Notes: generated by a model not told the origin, from the sequence alone. Shown: positions 36,571 to 45,438, counted from the first letter of the stretch. The stretch: DNA of 64,000 nucleotides from an uncultured Gammaproteobacteria bacterium (GCA_943788005.1 CALSOP010000003.1:132690-196689), one strand, 5' to 3'. Program-made: numbers and translations.

Positions 36571-37023
36571 ATGAATAAGAAACAACATACGGAATTACTT
36601 GTAGGTATCTTTTTGCTTGCTGGAATTATTGCCATATCCTTCCTTGCCTTGCGTATGGGAGACATAGGCCTGTTTGACAATGATGAGTATATTATTAAAA
36701 CCCGATTTACTTCGGCCTCAGGTTTAAAAGAAGGAGCATACGTTGAAGTCGCTGGTGTCACAGTGGGAAAAGTTAAACAGATTGTTTTTAACCCCGAGAC
36801 TTATTTGGCCGATGTAGATATTAGTTTGCAACGTAATATCAATATCCCGGAAGATTCAATTGCATCTATTCGAACGTCAGGGATTATTGGCGACAAATTC
36901 GTTAAGATCTCTGCCGGTGGCAGTGACACCTACCTTGAAGCGGGAATGGAGATTATCGAAACAGAGCCTTCGATAAACCTGGAAGAGTTGATCAGCAAAT
37001 ATATTTTCGAATCAGATAATTAG
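36571..37023 (+). CDS. mlaD: MlaD, MCE-domain lipid-binding subunit
   Basis: The 150-residue protein has one N-terminal TM helix (LLVGIFLLAGIIAISFLAL) and a single MCE domain (FTSASGLKEGAYVEVAGVTVGKVKQI, SIRTSGIIGDKFVKISAGG), ending EPSINLEELISKYIF. It forms a periplasmic hexameric channel with MlaFE. The usual next gene, mlaC, is here on the opposite strand with stop codons only 3 bp apart. No mlaB is seen. Confidence 0.93.
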   Translation: MNKKQHTELLVGIFLLAGIIAISFLALRMGDIGLFDNDEYIIKTRFTSASGLKEGAYVEVAGVTVGKVKQIVFNPETYLADVDISLQRNINIPEDSIASIRTSGIIGDKFVKISAGGSDTYLEAGMEIIETEPSINLEELISKYIFESDN

Positions 37024-37026
37024 TTT

Positions 37027-37659
37027 TTAACTATCTTCATTAATATTTTTTGCGGCGGGCACTTCTTTCTGGGATGCTTTATATTTATTAATTCTACCCT
37101 GTATATCCAATAACAAACCGTCCATTCCGTCATTTTTTACAATTGCTGCAAATGTACTTCGGTAATTGCTTACTAGGCTCACGCCCTCAATAACGACATC
37201 ATAGGCAAACCAATTCCCATCGTTATTTTTTAACTTATAGTTAACCGGAATCTCTGTACTATCTGTGATAATCAGCGTTTCTACAACAGCTCGTTTACCA
37301 CGGATAGTCTCACCAGTATATTCCACTTTCTGGTTCGTATAGGCTTCAATTTTTGTTCTATAGGTATCTTCTAGATATTGAGAAAAGAAAACCACAAATT
37401 GCTGACGTTCTTCTGGTGTTGCTTTCTTCCAATTTGTCGCTAAAACACTTTGCGACATACTTCGAAAATCAAAGCTGTCATTGATTACCAAACCAATCAT
37501 CGCCCATCTTTCTTCTGTACTATGAGATTTATCTTTTAAAACTGTAATGACCTTTTCAACGGAGTCTTTAACACGATCGGTAGGGGTAGAAAACTGATCT
37601 GCTGTTACTGCTGCTGAAAATAGGCTGAGGAGAAAATAAAGTGCGTATTTTTTTATCAT
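37027..37659 (-). CDS. mlaC: MlaC, periplasmic phospholipid carrier
   Basis: The 210-residue protein has a signal peptide (ending AAVTA-DQF) and the MlaC/Ttg2D fold: LVINDSFDFRSMSQSVLATNWKKATPEERQQFVVFF, NYKLKNNDGNWFAYDVVIEGVSLVSNYRSTF. It shuttles phospholipid between MlaFED and the outer-membrane MlaA complex. Normally it is encoded after mlaD in the same direction; here it faces mlaD. It therefore needs its own promoter in the 309-bp gap to its right. Confidence 0.92.
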   Translation of the reverse strand: MIKKYALYFLLSLFSAAVTADQFSTPTDRVKDSVEKVITVLKDKSHSTEERWAMIGLVINDSFDFRSMSQSVLATNWKKATPEERQQFVVFFSQYLEDTYRTKIEAYTNQKVEYTGETIRGKRAVVETLIITDSTEIPVNYKLKNNDGNWFAYDVVIEGVSLVSNYRSTFAAIVKNDGMDGLLLDIQGRINKYKASQKEVPAAKNINEDS

Positions 37660-37863
37660 TTTTTTAATTATTACCGCGTTCCTTGTTGATATTCATATCG
37701 TACCTTTTAAACGGATTGGAATCCAAAAATAATGTCATCATCCTACGACACAATATATGTATATTTGCTGTGTCTGCACCACAACATCAGCTTTTTTAGC
37801 TTTTTAAGGGCATCAAATTATAACTCTATCTTATTGATTTTATTTGTATTTATGTTTATATAG

Positions 37864-37936
37864 TGTGATGTGATTCACAGAACCATATCAAAATATGACC
37901 TATGATCTGATTTCGGTATGTGAGTTGCACTATAAA
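37864..37936 (+). promoter_or_regulatory. Crp-type site and promoter of the orphan gene
   Basis: A perfect TGTGA-N6-TCACA site (37864-37879) precedes TATAAA (37931-37936), which has only a weak -35. With a start near 37943 the site is centred at about -71.5, an accepted class I Crp position. This lies in the 309-bp gap between mlaC (minus) and the orphan. Crp or Vfr-like regulation of the orphan is likely; mlaC could also be affected. Confidence 0.65.
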
Positions 37937-37968
37937 AATAATTACAAAATAAATTAGGGATCTTGATC

Positions 37969-38256
37969 ATGAATGTTTATCAATGCTGGTATCTCGGCCT
38001 CAGCGGTTATTGTTGTCGCAATCACAACTCAAAATGGATGTTTGTTCCAGAATTAGGTCAGGGTAATAGCCGCATCCGTAAGCATCTTTCATTAAACGAC
38101 CTTGTGTTTGATAACCCAATTGCAAAACAATATGAATTGAAAATCGAACGCCAGTTTCAAGAGATGAAATCTAACCCGTTACATTTCCTTAAATCGCTTT
38201 TTGTCTCTGAGAAAAAAGCTAGTACTGTCGGCGGGATGCTATTCGCCTCCTTTTAG
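37969..38256 (+). CDS. orphan small protein with its own regulated promoter
   Basis: A 95-residue protein (ATG 37969; the track TTG at 37963 adds two residues). Cys- and aromatic-rich start (MNVYQCWYLGLSGYCCRNHN), then KWMFVPELGQGNSRIRKHLS, a charged helix (QYELKIERQFQEMKS) and a Gly-ending hydrophobic tail. No signal peptide, no family recognised. It is flanked by a Crp-type promoter and a strong terminator, so it is a deliberate single-gene unit rather than a chance ORF. The N-terminal Cys/His residues might bind a metal. Confidence 0.65.
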   Translation: MNVYQCWYLGLSGYCCRNHNSKWMFVPELGQGNSRIRKHLSLNDLVFDNPIAKQYELKIERQFQEMKSNPLHFLKSLFVSEKKASTVGGMLFASF

Positions 38257-38277
38257 TTACAACAATTTATCCTTATT

Positions 38278-38311
38278 AAGGTCGCTGAATACTAACTCAG
38301 TGGCCTTTTTT
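38278..38311 (+). terminator. strong rho-independent terminator
   Basis: AAGGTCGCTGA and TCAGTGGCCTT form an 11-bp stem with two G-T pairs and an 8-nt loop, followed by TTTTTT. It ends the small orphan gene. Confidence 0.92.
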
Positions 38312-38376
38312 CGTTCTTAATTTTGAGTTATTAACGTAAACTGAACTAACTCAAATAACCTCCTCTAAGCCTAGAT

Positions 38377-39096
38377 ATGAATAAGAAGAAAATAGCGCTT
38401 GTCGCCCTCTTTATCACTGCTGTTACTTTATTCTTCGTATTGGATCTTGGTCAATATCTCAATCTAGCCTATATAAAATCACAACAACAAGTAATCAATG
38501 ATTACTACGATCTGAATCCAGTAAAGACGGGGTTAATCTTTTTTATAAGTTACATACTCATTACCGGAGTTTCACTACCGGGAGCAGGTATCATGACATT
38601 GGCTGGGGGCGCAATCTTTGGCGTTGTTTGGGGAACGATACTGGTGTCCTTTGGTTCGGTCTTCGGAGCAACTATGGCATTCCTGATTGCTCGATATCTA
38701 TTTCATGATTACATTCAACACAAATTCAGCCACCGGCTTAAACGAATTAATAAAGGCATTAGGGAAGAAGGCGATCTCTACCTGTTCACTATTCGATTTG
38801 TGCCGATATTCCCATTTTTTATTGTTAATACATTGATGGCCTTAACGCCGATCAAAACGCTTAATTTTGCTGTTGTCAGTCAAATAGGTATGTTCGTTCC
38901 GACCATCATCTTTGTAAATGCCGGAACCCAACTTGCCCGCATTGAATCCCCTGGCGATGTATTGTCACTTGAGCTGTTACTTTCATTTGCCCTATTAGGC
39001 ATATTTCCGATTATTGCAAAGAAGACACTGATCCACATTCGAAAGAAAAAACATGAAAGCCTCGACATTATCGAGGCTGAGAAAGATGCAGACTAG
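38377..39096 (+). CDS. TVP38/TMEM64 (VTT/DedA-like) membrane protein
   Basis: The 239-residue polytopic protein has the VTT-domain signatures ISYILITGVSLPGAGIMTLAGG, ATMAFLIARYLF and RFVPIFPFFIVNTLMALTP, with about six helices and a charged tail. Relatives of this superfamily act as lipid scramblases or in envelope homeostasis. Its last 11 bp overlap the flavoprotein gene that follows, a pairing seen in other bacteria, implying linked function such as membrane-associated redox. Confidence 0.88.
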   Translation: MNKKKIALVALFITAVTLFFVLDLGQYLNLAYIKSQQQVINDYYDLNPVKTGLIFFISYILITGVSLPGAGIMTLAGGAIFGVVWGTILVSFGSVFGATMAFLIARYLFHDYIQHKFSHRLKRINKGIREEGDLYLFTIRFVPIFPFFIVNTLMALTPIKTLNFAVVSQIGMFVPTIIFVNAGTQLARIESPGDVLSLELLLSFALLGIFPIIAKKTLIHIRKKKHESLDIIEAEKDAD

Positions 39097-40537
39097 ACCG
39101 AAAAGATTTGATCGTAATTTAATCGTTATTGGTGGTGGCTCAGCCGGTCTCGTCTCAGCACTCATTGCCGCCGCTGTTAATGCAAAAGTCACTCTCATAG
39201 AAAAGCATAAGATGGGTGGCGATTGTTTAAATACTGGCTGCGTCCCTTCCAAAGCATTAATCAAATCTGCCAGGGTTGCATCACTCATCAAACGCTCCGA
39301 TGAATTTGGTATTAATGTACCTGAGTCAAATGTCGATTTTTCTGCCGTAATGGAGCGTGTTCAGTCGGTCATCTCTAAAATAGAACCTCATGACTCTGTA
39401 GAGCGCTTTGAAAACCTAGGTGTGGAATGTATTCAGGGACAAGCAAAAATAAAGTCCCCCTGGACCGTAGAGGTAAACGGAAAAATACTAAGCACGCGTA
39501 ACATTATCGTTGCAACAGGTGCTCGCCCATTTGTGCCTCCTATTAAAGGCATCGACCAAGTAGATTACCTAACTTCAGATAATCTTTGGGGTATTCGTGA
39601 GTTACCTAAACATTTAGTCGTATTGGGTGGCGGACCTATCGGTTGCGAACTGACTCAGGCCTTTGCACGTTTAGGTAGCCAAGTAACACAAGTTGAAATG
39701 TTACCGCGGATAATGATCCGAGAAGATGAAGAAATTGCATCTATGGTAACAAAACGATTTCAAGAAGAAGGAGTTGATATTCGTACAGAGCATATCGCGA
39801 AAGAAGTTGTGATTAGAGATAATCGGAAATATCTTATTTGCGAACATGACAACAAAACTATTGAGATAGAGTTTGATGAAATCCTTGTTGCCGTCGGTCG
39901 CGCTGCAAATACGAGTGGTTTTGGTTTGGAAGAACTTGGTGTTGAATTGAATCCAAACAAAACAATCCGTGTTAATGAAAAGTTACAAACTTCTTTACCA
40001 AATATATATGCTTGCGGTGATGTTGCCGGCCCCTATCAGTTTACTCACACTGCGGCACATCAAGCCTGGTATGCCACAGTCAATGCGCTATTTGGGAAAT
40101 TCAAATCATTTAAAGTTGATTATTCTGTAATCCCTTGGGCAACTTTTACTGATCCCGAAGTCGCACGCGTTGGTTTGAATGAACAAGATGCAAAAGAAAA
40201 AGGTATCCCATATGAAGTAACCTCTTATGGCATTGATGATTTAGATCGCGCCATAACAGAAGGTGAAGATCATGGTGTTGTTAAAGTGCTTACCGTTCCA
40301 GGTAAAGATAAAATACTAGGTGTGACTATTATTGGCGATCATGCTGGTGAATTAATAACCGAATATATTACTGCCATGAAAAATGGCTTCGGGATGAACA
40401 AGATACTGGGCACGATTCATATCTATCCAACATTTTCAGAGGCGAATAAATTTGCTGCCGGTGTATGGAAAAAAGCCAATGCACCACAAACCTTATTAAG
40501 ACTGGTTGGAAAATATCACCGTTGGATGCGCAGTTAA
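39086..40537 (+). CDS. FAD-dependent pyridine nucleotide-disulfide oxidoreductase (MerA/Lpd-like)
   Basis: The ATG at 39086 gives 483 residues beginning MQTRPKRFDRNLIVIGGGSAGL; the track start adds 11 residues inside the upstream gene. It has the FAD site, a redox pair in GGDCLNTGCVPSKALI, the NAD site VVLGGGPIGCELTQAF, and the second FAD motif YACGDVAGPYQFTHTAAH. The C-terminal motif reads HIYPTFSEA: the catalytic His of the HPT motif in lipoamide/glutathione reductases is Tyr. A different electron acceptor is therefore likely. Paired with TVP38 upstream; convergent GST ends 3 bp away. Confidence 0.88.
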   Translation: MQTRPKRFDRNLIVIGGGSAGLVSALIAAAVNAKVTLIEKHKMGGDCLNTGCVPSKALIKSARVASLIKRSDEFGINVPESNVDFSAVMERVQSVISKIEPHDSVERFENLGVECIQGQAKIKSPWTVEVNGKILSTRNIIVATGARPFVPPIKGIDQVDYLTSDNLWGIRELPKHLVVLGGGPIGCELTQAFARLGSQVTQVEMLPRIMIREDEEIASMVTKRFQEEGVDIRTEHIAKEVVIRDNRKYLICEHDNKTIEIEFDEILVAVGRAANTSGFGLEELGVELNPNKTIRVNEKLQTSLPNIYACGDVAGPYQFTHTAAHQAWYATVNALFGKFKSFKVDYSVIPWATFTDPEVARVGLNEQDAKEKGIPYEVTSYGIDDLDRAITEGEDHGVVKVLTVPGKDKILGVTIIGDHAGELITEYITAMKNGFGMNKILGTIHIYPTFSEANKFAAGVWKKANAPQTLLRLVGKYHRWMRS

Positions 40538-40540
40538 TCT

Positions 40541-41206
40541 CTAGATAACAAAGTCGCGTATTACCTCTACTTTTGACTTACCAGTACCGGCCTCCATCTC
40601 ATCCGGTATATCTTTCCCAACAATAACGGCCTCACGTTTAGCAATCTGCTCAAACCAGCGCGTTAAATGCGGCAAGTCCTCAATTGATAGACCAGACCAT
40701 TTATGTCCGCTAACCCATGGCCAGGTTGCAATATCAGCAATTGAATAATCACCAGCGAGATATTCATTATCTGCAAGTCGTTCATTTAATACTTCGTACA
40801 AGCGTGTGCATTCCTTCTGATAACGTTCAATGGCATAGGGAATCTTCTCAGGCGCATAGCGATGAAATACATTAGCCTGCCCTTGCATAGGCCCTACACC
40901 ACCCATTTGGAACATCAGCCACTGCATAACTAGAGATCGCCCTTTTGTATCCTGAGGCATGAATTGTCCTGTTTTTTCAGCGAGATAAACTAATATTGCT
41001 CCTGATTCAAAAACCACAAAATCTTCACAATCACGATCGACTATCGTTGGAATCCGTCCATTTGGGTTTAATTTAAGATACCAGTCTTCTTTTTGTTGTT
41101 TAGCTCCCAGGTCAATACGATGCGTGGTGTATTCCAATCCCATTTCTTCCAATGCAATCGTTACTTTATGGCCATTTGGTGTGGCGGCTGTAAAAAGTTC
41201 TATCAT
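40541..41206 (-). CDS. yfcG: Nu-class glutathione transferase, YfcG-like
   Basis: The 221-residue GST aligns by eye with E. coli Yfc[72 protein letters not shown] and [12 protein letters not shown]. YfcG is a glutathione-dependent disulfide-bond reductase, and the N-terminal Thr-Pro-Asn-Gly segment holds the key residues. It is divergent from gor (90 bp between starts), so the pair may respond together to disulfide or oxidative stress. Confidence 0.88.
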   Translation of the reverse strand: MIELFTAATPNGHKVTIALEEMGLEYTTHRIDLGAKQQKEDWYLKLNPNGRIPTIVDRDCEDFVVFESGAILVYLAEKTGQFMPQDTKGRSLVMQWLMFQMGGVGPMQGQANVFHRYAPEKIPYAIERYQKECTRLYEVLNERLADNEYLAGDYSIADIATWPWVSGHKWSGLSIEDLPHLTRWFEQIAKREAVIVGKDIPDEMEAGTGKSKVEVIRDFVI

Positions 41207-41250
41207 ATTTGCCTATTATCCTTATTAAAATATTCAACTACAGAAGTTGG

Positions 41251-41260
41251 CGTAATTACG
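41251..41260. promoter_or_regulatory. 10-bp palindrome in the GST/gor divergent promoter
   Basis: CGTAATTACG is perfectly self-complementary and lies near the middle of the 89-bp region between the two divergent glutathione genes. It could be an operator; no known consensus matches. It may be chance at this length. Confidence 0.25.
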
Positions 41261-41295
41261 TTAGTCTTCCCCAAAAATAATGAGAACGCAATATC

Positions 41296-42651
41296 ATGAA
41301 TAATTACGACTACGACTTATTTGTTATTGGTGCTGGCTCCGGCGGCGTACGGGCGGCTCGCATGTCGGCTTCCTATGGTGCAAGAGTGGGTATAGCTGAA
41401 GACCGTTATCTTGGAGGAACCTGCGTAAATGTAGGTTGTGTACCAAAAAAACTCTTCGTCTACGCCTCCCATGTATCTGAAGAGATACACAATGCCAAAG
41501 GCTTTGGTTGGGATATAGATCATACCTCATTTGATTGGTCAAATTTGATAAAAAATAAAAATACCGAAATACAACGGTTAAACGGTGTCTATAAAAATCT
41601 ACTTGATGGAACAGGTGTCGAAACTATAAACGGCAGAGCAACAATATTAGACGCACATACCGTTGAAATAAAAGGTTCTCAATACACCGCTGAGAAAATA
41701 TTAATCGCTACGGGCGGTTGGCCAAGCGTGCCTGAGATTCCCGGTAAGGAGTATATTATTTCATCAAACGAAGCCTTCTTTCTTGAATCACTACCGAAAA
41801 AGATCATTATTGTTGGTGGCGGTTATATCGCCGTTGAATTTGCTGGTATTTTCAATGGTCTGGGGGTGGACACCACTCTGCTTTATCGCGGGCCGCTATT
41901 CTTACGCGGTTTTGACCATGACCTGCGCACGACGCTCGCAGAAGAAATGCAGAAGAAAGGCATTACCATTAATTTTAATTCAAATATAAAACAGATTAAT
42001 AAAACAAATGATAATTTAATCGCAACGCTTGAAGATGACACGCAACTTGAAGCGGGACAAATTATGTATGCCACAGGTCGTAAACCGATGACTGAAAATC
42101 TGGGTTTGGAAAAAGTCGGCATCGAACTGAATGAAAAAAATGCCATCAAGGTCAATGATGATTATCAAACCAATGTGCCCTCAATCTATGCCATAGGTGA
42201 CGTTACTGATCGCGTTAATCTGACACCCGTCGCATTAGCTGAAGGAATGGTATTAGCCAAACGCTTCTTTGCCAATGAACATAAGTCTGTTGATTACTCT
42301 GATATCCCTACCTGTGTTTTTAGTCAACCAAACCTTGGTACGGTTGGATTGACTGAAGATCAAGCAAGAGAAATATACAGCGATATTGATGTGTACAAAT
42401 CCAAGTTTACACCTATGAAATACTCTCTGTCCGACAATGATGAAAAAACAGTGATGAAAATGATTGTCGATAAAAAAACGGACCGTGTTATTGGTGTGCA
42501 TATGCTAGGGCCGGATGCTGGTGAGATTATTCAAGGTATCGGCATTGCGATGAAAGCCGGTGCAAGCAAACAAAATTTTGATTCGACGATAGGTATACAC
42601 CCAACTGCGGCAGAAGAATTCGTCACTATGAGGGAACCAATATCTGATTAG
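41296..42651 (+). CDS. gor: glutathione-disulfide reductase
   Basis: The 451-residue flavoenzyme has [20 protein letters not shown] (FAD), [17 protein letters not shown] (redox cysteines in the GSH-reductase form), a NADPH-binding [30 protein letters not shown] and the catalytic [13 protein letters not shown]. Length and motifs match Gor. It regenerates GSH from GSSG with NADPH in the cytosol. GSTs flank it on both sides over 4 kb. Confidence 0.95.
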   Translation: MNNYDYDLFVIGAGSGGVRAARMSASYGARVGIAEDRYLGGTCVNVGCVPKKLFVYASHVSEEIHNAKGFGWDIDHTSFDWSNLIKNKNTEIQRLNGVYKNLLDGTGVETINGRATILDAHTVEIKGSQYTAEKILIATGGWPSVPEIPGKEYIISSNEAFFLESLPKKIIIVGGGYIAVEFAGIFNGLGVDTTLLYRGPLFLRGFDHDLRTTLAEEMQKKGITINFNSNIKQINKTNDNLIATLEDDTQLEAGQIMYATGRKPMTENLGLEKVGIELNEKNAIKVNDDYQTNVPSIYAIGDVTDRVNLTPVALAEGMVLAKRFFANEHKSVDYSDIPTCVFSQPNLGTVGLTEDQAREIYSDIDVYKSKFTPMKYSLSDNDEKTVMKMIVDKKTDRVIGVHMLGPDAGEIIQGIGIAMKAGASKQNFDSTIGIHPTAAEEFVTMREPISD

Positions 42652-42675
42652 CACTTAGCTAATTGCAGTTTAAGA

Positions 42676-42775
42676 TGCCGAGAGAACGTAGTCCCTCCTC
42701 AGTGTATATGCTAGATAAATATAGCAATAAACTACGAACCTCGGCAAAAGGCTATACTTATAAGCTTAGAGCCTT
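42676..42775 (+). ncRNA. structured intergenic element after gor, candidate RNA
   Basis: Three nested stems share one axis: TGCCGAG/CTCGGCA (42676-82 with 42740-46), CGTAGT/ACTACG (42687-92 with 42731-36) and TGCTA/TAGCA (42709-13 with 42722-26, 8-nt loop). Internal loops are A-rich (agaa/aac). A second stem AAGGCT/AGCCTT (42748-53 with 42770-75) follows. Eighteen perfect pairs in 71 nt of intergenic DNA is unusual. It could be a gor mRNA 3' end, an sRNA or a leader of the next gene. No known family recognised, and strand is uncertain. Confidence 0.4.
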
Positions 42776-42891
42776 AGCTGAGTTGAATTGCTCAATAATC
42801 TTTAACAATCAGTCTAATTGTCTTGTACAAAGAATAATATTTTTTGAGGACATTCGAATACATGATTACAAACCCTTAGTATTACCAGAAC

Positions 42892-43464
42892 ATGAAACAG
42901 AATAAACCAAATCCCCAAGGGAAAGGCTTGTCGACTGTCCTCGACTCACTTGTAGATAGTCAGGTCAAAACTTCATTGCCACCAAAAAATATTGACCAAG
43001 TTTCCAGTGAATTATTCACCTCATTATTTGTGCTCAATACGAACTTTGAGTTTCGACCAGTGGCAGGAAATAGTTATTGGCTATACCACACGAGAGACAA
43101 GTTCAAATTATTCAGCACAGCCCAAAATGCTTGGGCCTGCGGGCAACCAGGGATATTCATTGGTGAATGTGTTTTACAAAATGATGTGACATGGACTATT
43201 CAGCTAGACCAAGAAGTCTCGCAACAAGAATGGTTCATACGCCATATGGATGAACAAATATTTTTTCTTCAAGAGTCGCTGGAAAACTCAATCTCGCTAG
43301 AAGAAGCGATGCCTTACTACGTCAAACAAATGTCATTCTATAGCCGATTATTAGCATATGGTTTAGGGTCATCATTAAACACATCTATGCAAAAATCAGG
43401 GATTAATCTACTTCGGTATGATCAAGCAAAAATGCTCTTGAACTGCGATTCAAAATCGTCCTGA
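42892..43464 (+). CDS. conserved hypothetical protein, probably DUF2452
   Basis: The 190-residue soluble protein starts MKQNKPNPQGKGLSTVLDSL, which with LPPKNIDQVSSELFTSLFVL and QPGIFIGECVLQNDVTWTIQL matches what I recall of DUF2452 proteins in gammaproteobacteria. No catalytic motif or membrane segment. It sits alone after the structured region. The 80-residue frame at 42663-42905 overlapping its start looks non-coding. Function unknown; the family name is from memory. Confidence 0.7.
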   Translation: MKQNKPNPQGKGLSTVLDSLVDSQVKTSLPPKNIDQVSSELFTSLFVLNTNFEFRPVAGNSYWLYHTRDKFKLFSTAQNAWACGQPGIFIGECVLQNDVTWTIQLDQEVSQQEWFIRHMDEQIFFLQESLENSISLEEAMPYYVKQMSFYSRLLAYGLGSSLNTSMQKSGINLLRYDQAKMLLNCDSKSS

Positions 43465-43567
43465 GTAAAAAACTCAGAAAAACAACTTTTTTATCAATTA
43501 TCAACATCACACCGACAACTATTGAAAGACTCGTTCACTTTTGCAAACATATTTAAAAAACATATTG

Positions 43568-43867
43568 TTATCTTTTGTTTTTCTCTTGGGTATCAATAAC
43601 TTTTTTAATAACAAGATAAAGACATAATACCTCAAGACCCCAACCTACTACCCACATGCTCTCGAGAAGATAGTCGATCATTTCCGGATTATCGTAATTG
43701 ATAGACTCATAGATTGAACTGAACCCGGATACAGTGCTAAGACATGCCCCAATGAATCCGACCCACAGAAACTCCCATTTTAATTTATAATATCCAACAG
43801 CGTAAATTGCGGCAGCAATGACAGGAATAATTATTGAAGATAAAGAATAAAATAATTCATCAAACAT
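43568..43867 (-). CDS. small membrane protein, unknown function
   Basis: ATG at 43867 (MFDELFYSLSSII) is preceded by AGGGG at 8 nt, better than the track start at 43894. The resulting 99 residues contain three hydrophobic helices (IIIPVIAAAIYAVGYY, WEFLWVGFIGACLSTVSGF, MWVVGWGLEVLCLYLVI) and a charged tail. No family recognised. It lies 32 bp downstream of another small membrane protein on the same strand, so the two are probably co-transcribed. Confidence 0.6.
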   Translation of the reverse strand: MFDELFYSLSSIIIPVIAAAIYAVGYYKLKWEFLWVGFIGACLSTVSGFSSIYESINYDNPEMIDYLLESMWVVGWGLEVLCLYLVIKKVIDTQEKNKR

Positions 43868-43899
43868 GCTTAACCCCTGTTTTGAAAATAACATATTTT

Positions 43900-44223
43900 T
43901 TATTTTTCAATTAAAACGCCTTTTATATAGATGCTATTACATTCTTCGCATTGAAATTTTGCAGGCCGGCATTGAAGTTCAAACCTCTCCGTTAATTCTT
44001 GAGCGTCACAGTGTGGGCAAGGTGCTTTTATTTTTTTATGCACTAATTCTGTCAACTTCACTATCAAGAAAGAGACTAAAAGTAACGCACACACTACACC
44101 CATTAAAGAATTGAAATAAAAACCAATACCTAAACCCACAATAGTTGAGAACAAATAAGCCAAAAGCAGATATCTCATTCTACGATTTTGAGCCAGCTCC
44201 AATTTTTGATAATAATGTGGCAT
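43900..44223 (-). CDS. small membrane protein with C-terminal zinc ribbon
   Basis: The 107-residue protein has two TM helices (about 18-56) followed by a zinc ribbon, CPHCDAQELTERF then CRPAKFQCEECNSIY. Cytoplasmic placement of the ribbon is likely. The ribbon is of the transcription-factor or substrate-recognition type but the family was not identified. Co-directional with darP upstream (17 bp) and the small membrane protein downstream. Confidence 0.6.
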   Translation of the reverse strand: MPHYYQKLELAQNRRMRYLLLAYLFSTIVGLGIGFYFNSLMGVVCALLLVSFLIVKLTELVHKKIKAPCPHCDAQELTERFELQCRPAKFQCEECNSIYIKGVLIEK

Positions 44224-44240
44224 AAAATCATTGTTTAATG

Positions 44241-44747
44241 TTACACAAACTCACTATTTTGTTGTAATTCGGATAAGTATTTAAACAACAATCGTGCAGA
44301 CTTAGGTGGTTTATTCTGTGTTTGTTCTTTTTTTGCGTTTCGAATCAGTTGACCAACATATTGCCGTTCAAATTGTTCAAACTTTAATGCCAACTCATCT
44401 AACAAAGCTTGATCGCCATTCAAGAGGCGATCTCTCCACTCCTCAAGTGCATGAAAAACATTTACTACATCATTATGAGACTGTTGTAATTTATCCAATG
44501 CTTTGCGAATCGATGCTTCATCTTCGTTCGGCATTAAATTACCTATGTATTTAAATTGTCGGCTTAACGCACCATGTTTCATGGTTCTGGCTGCAAGGAT
44601 TGAATCCCTGAGTTTATCTGAAATGGGAATACTGATAAGTTGCTTGTCAGGCAGTTCAACAAGTTTTTTTCCAAGAGCTTGCAATTCGTGCAACTCACGC
44701 TTAATTTGCGATTTACTTTTCGGTAGCTCATCAAAATCTTGTTCCAT
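44241..44747 (-). CDS. darP: DarP (YjgA), ribosome-associated 50S assembly factor
   Basis: The 168-residue DUF615 protein has PKSKSQIKRELHELQALGKKLVEL near its start and the conserved helical core (HALEEWRDRLLNGDQALLDEL). E. coli DarP (YjgA) binds late 50S particles and promotes subunit assembly. Soluble, helical and highly charged, as expected. The GST gene upstream is 22 bp away on the same strand. Confidence 0.92.
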   Translation of the reverse strand: MEQDFDELPKSKSQIKRELHELQALGKKLVELPDKQLISIPISDKLRDSILAARTMKHGALSRQFKYIGNLMPNEDEASIRKALDKLQQSHNDVVNVFHALEEWRDRLLNGDQALLDELALKFEQFERQYVGQLIRNAKKEQTQNKPPKSARLLFKYLSELQQNSEFV

Positions 44748-44769
44748 TTTTATTCCTTTTAATTCCTGT

Positions 44770-45438
44770 TTATCCTATTGCGGAGCCATCGGGCATGTGT
44801 GTCGCCTTGCTTTTTTGAACACTTTCCCTTTCTTGTAGTTCATCATACCAACGCTTTACATGTAGTGCGCTTTCTGGAATCTGAAGCTCCATTGCATGGC
44901 CCATGTCTACAACACATATCGTAGTAATATCCGCTACTGAAAAATTCTCGCCTGCTACATACTTATTTTCTGCCAGTTGATCATTAAATTTTTTATAAAA
45001 ACTAGTAACGCGTATTTTTCCACGATCAATTAAAGCAGGTATCTGAGGAATTGGCTCTCTATAACCTGGCAGCCCCCTATCAACTAAAGCGGGATGTGTA
45101 TTACGTAATATTTCCGCATGGGCGACCATACCTCCATCGTAGGCACGCCGTTCCCATGCGCTGATCACAGCTTTTTCCAAAGCGGTCGTACCCATTAGAG
45201 GCGGCTCCGGATGAAGTGTTTCAAAGTAATGCCAAATTGCCAAGCCTTCACCTAGCTGCGTGCCGTCATCCAATTCCAACATAGGTACCATCTGATGTGC
45301 ATACTGATCACGAAAATCATCTTTTAGAATAATCTCAGGCGTTATACATTCCTCTCGTTCGACTTCAATACCCTTTTCGAGAAGATACATCCTCACTCGT
45401 CGGCAATTCGGCGCAAAGTCCCATTCGTAAAGTTTCAT
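44770..45438 (-). CDS. glutathione S-transferase family protein
   Basis: The 222-residue protein has a thioredoxin-like N-terminal domain (LYEWDFAPNCRRVRMYLLEKGI; Cys in APNCRR could be catalytic), the cis-Pro (HQMVPMLEL), a GEGLAIWHYFETLHP glutathione contact, and a helical C-terminal domain with FSVADITTICVVD. Third GST in the window. The Cys suggests an Omega/Beta-like thiol-transferase rather than a Tyr/Ser class, but class is uncertain. Confidence 0.85.
   Translation of the reverse strand: MKLYEWDFAPNCRRVRMYLLEKGIEVEREECITPEIILKDDFRDQYAHQMVPMLELDDGTQLGEGLAIWHYFETLHPEPPLMGTTALEKAVISAWERRAYDGGMVAHAEILRNTHPALVDRGLPGYREPIPQIPALIDRGKIRVTSFYKKFNDQLAENKYVAGENFSVADITTICVVDMGHAMELQIPESALHVKRWYDELQERESVQKSKATHMPDGSAIG

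Noticed and set aside
42663-42905. 80-residue ORF after gor
   Set aside because: Starts at a TTG, overlaps the structured element, has no recognisable features and runs into the DUF2452 start. Low confidence as a gene.
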